From positions 7,779-19,938 of the forward strand of contig DGPO01000122.1 of the NCBI GenBank assembly GCA_002390485.1: DNA of 12,160 nt. The letters run 5' to 3'. The position numbers were made by a program, and so were the translations under genes. This document shows positions 6,712 through 12,160 of the stretch, one piece after another. How positions within the stretch are numbered: position 1 is the first letter of the stretch; each line of letters begins with the position of its first letter. This DNA comes from Halieaceae bacterium UBA4438 (GTDB lineage: Bacteria > Pseudomonadota > Gammaproteobacteria > Pseudomonadales > Halieaceae). A model generated the notes under the pieces. That model saw nothing but the letters and a program-made list of their open reading frames with translations, did not search any database and was not told the DNA's origin.

Positions 6712-9315
6712 CTAAGACTCGCTCAGTGATCGGCTGACGACTTCGAAGACGTCTTGCGACAAATTGGGCAGTGCGGCGACGGACTCGAGCTCCTGGCGCA
6801 TTGACGCCTGCCCGTGTGCGTAGCGGCGCCAACGTGTCATCGGACCCAGCATTCTCGCGGCTATTTGCGGGTTTTCGGACTGCAGGTGTCTCACCGCTTC
6901 TCCAAGAATACGATATCCACTGCCGTCAAGGGCGTGAAACGCAGTGGGATTGGCACCCGCGAAGGCGCTGATGAGCGATCGAACTTTGTTGGGATTACGC
7001 CAATCGAACGCGTGATGGGTGGTGAGCGCCTGCACGTCAGACACTGTCGCGAACCCGGGTCGCGTGGCCTGCATCACGAACCATTGATTAACGACAAGGT
7101 TTTCCGACTTCCACTGATCGAAGAAATGCTCAAGCACCTCGGCCCGGTGAATCTCATCACCACTGTGCACAACAAGATGAGCGGCACAGAGTCTGTCTGA
7201 CAAATTTGTGGCTGAATAATACAGGTCTCTGGCTTTTACTAACCACGCGGAGTCACTATCAACCAACAGTCCGAGGGCAGTATGAAGTAACGACCGCTGT
7301 CCAATTTGCTCGGCAGTCGGCGCGTAAGGCAGCGCATTACTGAGGCTTTGCTCGACAATTGCCTCAAGCTGCTCACTCAGGGCAGCGCCAAGCGCTGCTG
7401 AAACGCGTAAATGCGCTTCGTGGATTTCATGCACGTTGACCAAGCCGGTCTGTGCCGCGCGATCGGCAATTGAGGCCTCAGTCGGCAAGCTCAAAAGTTT
7501 TGCTTTCATGGCGTCTTCAAGATCGCCGGCTAAGACGCGCTTGAGCGCACTAAGGTAGTCCTCGGGCAAGACATCTGACGTTGCATCCATTGCGTCTAGT
7601 GCAAGCCGTTGTGATGCATCCCAACGCACAAAGGAATCATCGTCGTAACCCATCAGTACGACGAGGTCGTTCCGGGTCTGAGGCATGTTCAAGCGCACGG
7701 GCGCGGAAAAACCACGCAATGCTGAGACGACAGGCTCTGTTGTCAGTCCATCGAAAGACACGGTCTGGGAGGCTTGATCAAGTTCAATAACCCGAGCTGT
7801 GTGCCCGTCGCCCAGGTCGATGTGCTCGCCATTGGTCATCAGTGAGACTGCCACCGGAATGTGCAGAGGTGGTTTTTCGTCTTGTCCTGGCGTGGGCGGA
7901 TTACGTTGTGTGAATGTCAGTTCCAATCGCCCGCGGGCAGAGTCGAATACTTTTTCAACATCGATGACCGGTGTACCCGCCTGTTCATACCACCGTCGGA
8001 ACTGGGTCAAATCTTTGCCTGAGGCCTCCTGCATGGCATCAACAAAATCATCACAGGTGACCGCCATTCCGTCGAAGCGCTCAAAATACAATCGCGCGCC
8101 ACGGTAAAACGCGTCATCGCCCAACAGCGTGTTGAGCATCCGAACAACTTCAGCACCTTTTTCATAGACGGTCATCGTGTAAAAGTTAGAGATCTCGATA
8201 AACGAGTCGGGTCTGACCGGATGCGCCATGGGGCCTGCGTCCTCAGCAAACTGATGCGTTCGCAAAAAAGACACATCCTCAATACGCTTGACGCCTCGAG
8301 AATTCATATCAGCAGAAAACTCAGCGTCTCGGAAAACAGTAAAGCCCTCTTTGAGGCTCAGCTGAAACCAGTCTCTGCAGGTGACACGATTACCCGAGTA
8401 GTTGTGGAAATACTCGTGCGCAACAACGCCCTCAACGCGCTGGTAACCCAGATCAGTCGTAATATCAGGGTGTGCCAGCACACAGGAGGTGTTGAAGATA
8501 TTCAGGCTCTTATTTTCCATCGCCCCCATATTGAAGTCATCAACAGCGACAATATTAAACAGGTCGAGGTCGTACTCGAGACCGTAGCGCTCTTCATCCC
8601 AGCGCATCGACGCTTTGAGCGACGCCATTGCATGATCACAGTAGCCTGTGTCTTTGGCCTCAACCCAGATCCGCAGATCCACAGGCTTACCCGACTGCGT
8701 TACAAAACGGTCAGCAACTAACTGCAGGTCGCCGGCCACCAGTGCGAACAGATAACTGGGCTTGGGGTGTGGGTCATGCCACACCACCGTGTGGCGGCCA
8801 TCCTCTAGGTCTGAGCGAGCCACTTCATTGCCGTTGCTTAACAATACGGGACAGACGGTTTTATCCGCTGAGAGGCTCACGGTGAAGGTCGAGAGCACAT
8901 CGGGTCGATCCAAACCGAAGGTAATCTTTCGATATCCCTCCGCCTCACACTGCGTACAGTACATGGTGCGAGACCGGTATAAACCTTCAAGCGACGTATT
9001 GGACTCGGGCTCAATATCGACCACAGCACCAAACTCAAAACGATGGGGCACCGTCTCTAACGTGAGCTTCCCCGCTGCATAGGTAAAGTCAGACTCAGCG
9101 ATCTGAGCTCCGTTAATACTGATGGACCGAACCGACAGGCCCTCTCCATCAAGCACCAAGGGTCTTGCGTGCTGACCATTTCGCTCAATGGTCAGCTTGC
9201 TGACAACACGCGTCGTTCCCTCGTGAATATCAAAGGCGAGATCAACGTCGCTAATCAAAAAGTCTGGAGGCTGATAGCTCTGTCGGTAAATCGTTTTAGG
9301 TGTGCCGTCTCGCAT
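6712..9315 (-). CDS. pepN: Aminopeptidase N (M1 family zinc metallopeptidase)
   Basis: PepN is a cytoplasmic zinc exopeptidase that removes N-terminal residues from peptides, finishing the breakdown of products of the ATP-dependent proteases. At 867 residues it is almost the same length as the E. coli enzyme (870). Seen: substrate-binding GAMEN at 264-268; zinc site H300-E301-Y-F-H304 with third ligand E323 (LKEG); catalytic tyrosine Y384 in TVYEKGAEV; also CTQCEAEGYR at about 120-129. These sit exactly 3 residues later than in E. coli PepN (H297, H301, E320, Y381). The C-terminal helical domain is complete, including the conserved SLISAFAGANPTAFHALDGS. The ATG lies 2 bases after the DUF2797 stop, with GGAG 11 bases upstream. 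It is last in the nadK operon. Nothing suggests damage. Confidence 0.98.
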   Translation of the reverse strand: MRDGTPKTIYRQSYQPPDFLISDVDLAFDIHEGTTRVVSKLTIERNGQHARPLVLDGEGLSVRSISINGAQIAESDFTYAAGKLTLETVPHRFEFGAVVDIEPESNTSLEGLYRSRTMYCTQCEAEGYRKITFGLDRPDVLSTFTVSLSADKTVCPVLLSNGNEVARSDLEDGRHTVVWHDPHPKPSYLFALVAGDLQLVADRFVTQSGKPVDLRIWVEAKDTGYCDHAMASLKASMRWDEERYGLEYDLDLFNIVAVDDFNMGAMENKSLNIFNTSCVLAHPDITTDLGYQRVEGVVAHEYFHNYSGNRVTCRDWFQLSLKEGFTVFRDAEFSADMNSRGVKRIEDVSFLRTHQFAEDAGPMAHPVRPDSFIEISNFYTMTVYEKGAEVVRMLNTLLGDDAFYRGARLYFERFDGMAVTCDDFVDAMQEASGKDLTQFRRWYEQAGTPVIDVEKVFDSARGRLELTFTQRNPPTPGQDEKPPLHIPVAVSLMTNGEHIDLGDGHTARVIELDQASQTVSFDGLTTEPVVSALRGFSAPVRLNMPQTRNDLVVLMGYDDDSFVRWDASQRLALDAMDATSDVLPEDYLSALKRVLAGDLEDAMKAKLLSLPTEASIADRAAQTGLVNVHEIHEAHLRVSAALGAALSEQLEAIVEQSLSNALPYAPTAEQIGQRSLLHTALGLLVDSDSAWLVKARDLYYSATNLSDRLCAAHLVVHSGDEIHRAEVLEHFFDQWKSENLVVNQWFVMQATRPGFATVSDVQALTTHHAFDWRNPNKVRSLISAFAGANPTAFHALDGSGYRILGEAVRHLQSENPQIAARMLGPMTRWRRYAHGQASMRQELESVAALPNLSQDVFEVVSRSLSES

Positions 9316-9317
9316 TG

Positions 9318-10142
9318 CTATTCTGTCTCCATTTGGACGTGATACCCGCCGAATTTTCGAATGTTGAGCACGCCAGTGTCGAGTAACAGGTACTGCCCCT
9401 TAATCCCCATTAAGCGACCTTCAACACGGGGGTTTTTATCAAAATTATGTGTACTGACTTTCGTGGGGAATTCGAGGACGGGATACTGGATCTCAACCGT
9501 CGGCTCAGCCTCTAAAATCTGCAGTGCTTGAAGGCCGAAGCGATCTTGCAGTGCACTGATGTCCTCGGCGCACAAGTCCATAAGCTCCGCGCGTTTGTCT
9601 TCTAAAGACACGTCCGCACCATTGCCCTTGAGCATCGTTTGCCACGCTGTCTTATCAGCAACATGCTTTGCTATTGCGGTCTCGAGTAACCCTGAAAGCT
9701 GCCGATGCTGCACGCGTGCAATGGGCTGAGCCTGCGTAGCGCCTTGATCCATCCAGCGAGTTGGCACTTGTGAGTGTCGCGTTATGCCGACTTTCACACC
9801 CGATGTATTGGCGAGGTAGACCACGTGGTCTACGAAACAGTTTGACTGCGCCCAGTCGGGCTCCCGGCACGTGCCCTCATCGAAGTGGCACTTTTCAGGA
9901 CTCATAATGCAACTGTCACAGGCCGCAAGACGACGAAAACAAGGGTAACAAAAACCCTGGCTAAAACTCTTTTTGGTCTTCCGGTCGCAGTGAACGCAAT
10001 TAATGACGCCACCAAACTCAAACGCCACACGGGTTCCTAATAGCGCATTTAAATCAATACGCGCTTCATCGAGCGGCAGCTGATATTTCACACCGCCAGA
10101 GAGTTCTGTGACCATCTTGCGTAAATTTCCACTGACTAACAT
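9318..10142 (-). CDS. DUF2797 protein with cysteine-rich and GIY-YIG-like parts
   Basis: This 274-residue DUF2797-family protein has no known function. Seen in order: N-terminal region beginning SGNLRKM; a cysteine-rich module with CxxC pairs at C49/C52, C65/C68 and C75/C78, plus C85-H86 and C92, probably binding zinc; then at about 106-160 a pattern like a GIY-YIG nuclease: VVYL at 107-110, VKVGIT at 116-121, an arginine at R129 before WMDQGA, and E154 in LLETAIAKH. The C-terminal part has a conserved RLMGIKGQYLLLD. The GIY-YIG reading is my inference from motif spacing. In-frame TGA lies shortly upstream, so the ATG at 10142 is the first usable start; GAGGAG lies 12 bases before it, overlapping the stop region of the DUF1315 gene. 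It sits between the DUF1315 gene and pepN. Confidence 0.88.
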   Translation of the reverse strand: MLVSGNLRKMVTELSGGVKYQLPLDEARIDLNALLGTRVAFEFGGVINCVHCDRKTKKSFSQGFCYPCFRRLAACDSCIMSPEKCHFDEGTCREPDWAQSNCFVDHVVYLANTSGVKVGITRHSQVPTRWMDQGATQAQPIARVQHRQLSGLLETAIAKHVADKTAWQTMLKGNGADVSLEDKRAELMDLCAEDISALQDRFGLQALQILEAEPTVEIQYPVLEFPTKVSTHNFDKNPRVEGRLMGIKGQYLLLDTGVLNIRKFGGYHVQMETE

Positions 10143-10158
10143 TGACCTACGTCACTCC

Positions 10159-10410
10159 TCACTGCCATTTAATAGGAACCGGATCGTCACTCAGACTGTC
10201 CGCCTTTGATCCCTTATCAATAAACCCTATCCGTTGATCCTCAGGCAGGTGGTGCTGGCCCCATAAGATCACGGCATTCATAGTATCAACACGTTGCGCG
10301 TCGGTGATCGGTCGCCCATCGGGCCATTTACCCAACGACAAGGCGTCTACCATGCGGTCATAGACCTCTCGCGGCATCGCCACGATGGCGTCTTCATAAC
10401 TTTCTGACAT
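10159..10410 (-). CDS. yeaC: YeaC-like DUF1315 small protein
   Basis: This 83-residue soluble protein is of the DUF1315 family, which includes E. coli YeaC. The hallmark is REVYDRMVDALSLGKWPDGR at about 14-33, matching the EVYxRLxxAxELGKWPDG core of the family, followed by a helix with MNAVILWGQHH. The function is unknown. No membrane segment, cysteines or catalytic pattern are visible. It begins 3 bases after the rhomboid stop, with AGGA 7 bases before the ATG, and is followed after 16 bases by the DUF2797 gene, so it is surely part of the nadK operon. Family call is good; role unassigned. Confidence 0.87.
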   Translation of the reverse strand: MSESYEDAIVAMPREVYDRMVDALSLGKWPDGRPITDAQRVDTMNAVILWGQHHLPEDQRIGFIDKGSKADSLSDDPVPIKWQ

Positions 10411-10413
10411 ACG

Positions 10414-11046
10414 TTAGTCCTGCTTCCGGGTGATTCCGGCAATGATGGCGCCAGTGATAATACCCACCAATAAACCGCCTAGATGAGCACCATTAGCAAT
10501 GGATCCAAGACCGACTACTTTGAGCACGCCGGTGAAGCCAATAAACAGCCAAATCCACATAAACGTAAATATGGAGGGCAGTGGAATATCAACAAGGCCG
10601 GGCCGCATTCGATGCAACACCCACAAACACCCCATGTACGCGTAAACAACGCCCGAAAGCCCTCCAAAAATCGAAGGTCCGGCCCACCAACTTTGAAGAA
10701 CATTACCGCCGACGGCGCCCGCCAAAAACAAATTGAGCGAAAATACGCTTCCCAGGCTGAGCTCGAGCCGACTGCCGAACTCCCATATCCACAGGGCATT
10801 AAACACAATGTGCATCAACCCAAAATGCACAAGCGCAGGACTGACGTATCGCCAGTACTGGGCGCCGGGATCGACAAGCTCAAAGCGACGTCCGTTAAAT
10901 TCAACTTTGTGAAATGCAAACCAGTCAAGAATCACGGCGTCGCCGAGCGTCGCCATTAATGCAAAAACAAGTCCCGCCATTGCGAGAATGAAGAGCGTGA
11001 CCGGTGCCTGACGCCAGTGAACCCTAGCATTAGGGCGTGAGTGCAT
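10414..11046 (-). CDS. GlpG-type rhomboid intramembrane serine protease
   Basis: This 210-residue inner-membrane protease of the rhomboid family cleaves membrane-spanning segments of other proteins. The catalytic pair is intact: nucleophile S131 in GLSG (129-132) and H188 in NGAHLGG. The oxyanion residues H74, H79 and N83 have the same spacing as H145, H150 and N154 of E. coli GlpG. About six membrane spans are visible from residue 15 on, and the L1 loop region contains WRYVSPALVHF. The N-terminal cytosolic domain of E. coli GlpG is absent; only about 14 residues precede the first span. The start overlaps the end of nadK by 17 bases, with AAGGTGG 4 bases before the ATG, suggesting coupled translation. 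The natural substrate is unknown. Confidence 0.94.
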   Translation of the reverse strand: MHSRPNARVHWRQAPVTLFILAMAGLVFALMATLGDAVILDWFAFHKVEFNGRRFELVDPGAQYWRYVSPALVHFGLMHIVFNALWIWEFGSRLELSLGSVFSLNLFLAGAVGGNVLQSWWAGPSIFGGLSGVVYAYMGCLWVLHRMRPGLVDIPLPSIFTFMWIWLFIGFTGVLKVVGLGSIANGAHLGGLLVGIITGAIIAGITRKQD

Positions 11047-11914
11047 CAGACCACCTTAACTTGTCGCGGCAACTCGCATAAAAGCTATGACCGGGCGGAT
11101 GAAGCAGTCGCAGTGCCCGCTCCTTTTTCCTAACTGCCACGGAGTCACCCGGGCTCAATGTCAACGAGACTTGGCCGTCGCAGGTCACTAGCGGGTTGTT
11201 CTTATTCCGCTCTAGCGTGTCAATTCGGATTTCGCTATTCCCGTGAATCACCATCGGGCGACTGGTCAGCGAGTGCGGAAACATAGGCACCAGCACCACA
11301 GCATCCAAGTCGGGCGTCATGATGGGCCCCCCAGCGGACATCGAATAGGCGGTCGAACCGGTGGGCGTTGAAATAATCAAGCCGTCGGCGTTCATGCGAT
11401 AAACAAACTCATCGTCAACGTGAAGCTGGAACTCGATCATTTGCGCTGACGTACCTGAGTTGACGACAACATCGTTCAGCGCCTCCGCCTGCCCGGTCAA
11501 ACCTTGAGGACCATGAACCTCGACATCCAGCAAAAAACGCTTATCGGTCGTGTAGTGACCGTCTAGAACACTGCTGACGTGATTCACGAGACCGTCGTCA
11601 GGACTCACATCGGTCAAAAAGCCAAGACGCCCGCGGTTTATTCCAATGACTGGACAGTCATGTTTAACCAGAGTTCTCGCCGCGCTGAGCAAGCTGCCAT
11701 CGCCACCAATAACGACGGCCAAGTCAACATTGGCACCAATCGCGTCTCTGGGCTGCATCGCACGCGTCTCAAAGTGCGCAAGCGTGGCCAGACGATCCTC
11801 CAAGACCACATCAATGCCTCGTCCGTCCAAGAGATCGAGAAGCTCGGAAACCACGTGGGTCACCCCTGGATGCTCTCGGCGCCCCAGCAGTCCAACTCTT
11901 TGAAACTCACTCAC
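11030..11914 (-). CDS. nadK: NAD kinase
   Basis: NadK phosphorylates NAD to NADP using ATP in the cytoplasm and so sets the NADP(H) pool. At 294 residues it matches the usual bacterial length. Seen: GGDGS at 70-74, GINRGRLGFL at 91-100, the NE/D motif at N147-D148, DGLIISTPTGSTAYS at 177-191, HSLTSRP at 214-220 and CDGQ at 245-248, in family order. The start is a GTG at 11914; the ATG five codons further up (11929) is followed in frame by TGA, so it cannot be used. The N-terminus (MSEFQRVGLLGR) then aligns with other NadK proteins. It is separated by 27 bases from the upstream partial gene and overlaps the rhomboid gene downstream. As far as the window shows, it leads a proteolysis-linked operon. 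Confidence 0.97.
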   Translation of the reverse strand: MSEFQRVGLLGRREHPGVTHVVSELLDLLDGRGIDVVLEDRLATLAHFETRAMQPRDAIGANVDLAVVIGGDGSLLSAARTLVKHDCPVIGINRGRLGFLTDVSPDDGLVNHVSSVLDGHYTTDKRFLLDVEVHGPQGLTGQAEALNDVVVNSGTSAQMIEFQLHVDDEFVYRMNADGLIISTPTGSTAYSMSAGGPIMTPDLDAVVLVPMFPHSLTSRPMVIHGNSEIRIDTLERNKNNPLVTCDGQVSLTLSPGDSVAVRKKERALRLLHPPGHSFYASCRDKLRWSDALTP

Positions 11915-11941
11915 GACTTGTCATCTCATCTCGCTGTCGAA

Positions 11942-12160
11942 TTAGGATTCAACGTGCTTTAACAATCGGCGCATTGAATGGGATACCTCATGATACGGCA
12001 AAAGTGACGATCCGATTCTTTGTGACCTTTCGTTTAATGCCTGCCAAAGGGTCGCTTCGGACAGTAACCGTCTTAAATTAAGCACCATGTGCGGCGAACT
12101 GTCAGCGACGGACACAGCATCACCCACTTCCAATCGCGCTCTTGAGAGCCCCTCGCGTGT
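11942..12160 (-). CDS. C-terminus of an unidentified protein, possibly a glycosyltransferase
   Basis: A reading frame enters from the window edge and stops with TAA at 11942, giving 72 visible residues; the start is outside. The TTG at 12133 is probably internal, since the frame stays open to the edge. The visible part (GLSRARLEVGDAVSVADSS, then LNLRRLLSEATLWQALNERSQR) resembles the end of GT4-type glycosyltransferases, where a G-D-x-V-x-V-A-D stretch is followed by helices of the form LRRLLxxxxLxxxLxxxxxR. This is judged from a short segment only and could be misleading. It runs in the same direction as nadK, 27 bases upstream, and may be its operon partner. Confidence 0.5.
   Translation of the reverse strand, partial: TREGLSRARLEVGDAVSVADSSPHMVLNLRRLLSEATLWQALNERSQRIGSSLLPYHEVSHSMRRLLKHVES

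Noticed and set aside
6736..6753. Near-perfect palindrome (gacgacttc/gaagacgtc) near the 3' end of pepN, considered as a bidirectional terminator
   Set aside because: It is inside pepN codons, has a central mismatch pair and almost no loop, and no T-run follows on either strand.
8221..8721. 166-codon open frame on the plus strand inside pepN
   Set aside because: Antisense to the zinc-site region of PepN, which is fully conserved; no domain or signal is visible in the translation.
10483..10959. 158-codon open frame on the plus strand inside the rhomboid gene
   Set aside because: Lys/Asn/Pro-rich translation that mirrors membrane-span codons of the rhomboid; no sign of a real protein.
11927..11929. 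ATG upstream of nadK as an alternative start
   Set aside because: It is in frame but followed two codons later by TGA, so the GTG at 11914 is used instead.
1..12160. CRISPR arrays, tRNA/rRNA genes, transposases, defence islands and attachment sites
   Set aside because: I saw no spaced direct repeats, RNA-gene patterns, transposase motifs or terminal repeats; gene density and family content are those of core chromosome.

Overview
The window reads as a chromosomal, housekeeping-type stretch from a Gammaproteobacterium. I would guess a marine lineage of the Halieaceae/Cellvibrionales or Pseudomonas-like sort. This rests on close family resemblance of PepN, NadK, the GlpG-type rhomboid and the YeaC-like protein to gammaproteobacterial forms, on moderate GC, and on gene order. 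It contains no RNA genes, insertion sequences, CRISPR arrays, phage genes or integration scars that I can see. Coding density is almost complete, and no gap between genes exceeds about 30 bases.

Left half, plus strand (1 to 6692): a Bat-type (MoxR/von Willebrand A) operon. The order is MoxR AAA+ ATPase (5' end outside the window), DUF58 protein, DUF4381 membrane protein, BatA (VWA), a BatB-BatC fusion (VWA plus TPR plus a very acidic Q/D/S/E-rich segment), and BatD. Most junctions overlap by 4 to 20 bases, so the genes are probably translationally coupled. In the family model, the cytoplasmic MoxR ATPase works with the DUF58 protein and with the membrane-anchored VWA proteins. The VWA/TPR/BatD parts sit in or face the periplasm and are thought to act in assembly, metal loading or envelope-stress tolerance; the substrate is not known.

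Right half, minus strand (12160 down to 6712): a second tight operon. Read 5' to 3' it is the end of an unidentified protein (possibly a glycosyltransferase C-terminus), NAD kinase (nadK), a GlpG-like rhomboid protease, a YeaC-like DUF1315 protein, a DUF2797 protein and aminopeptidase N (pepN). From memory, a similar order (nadK, rhomboid, DUF1315, DUF2797, pepN), with a moxR/bat cluster not far away, occurs in Pseudomonas, so this looks like an old conserved neighbourhood rather than an accessory island.

The two operons converge with only 19 bases between the stop codons of batD and pepN, and no obvious intrinsic terminator. The observations most worth a second look are a GIY-YIG-nuclease-like motif pattern next to a cysteine-rich zinc-type module in the DUF2797 protein, a relic signal peptide marking the BatB-BatC fusion point, and a degenerate metal site in the DUF58 protein. 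I found no convincing entirely new system.
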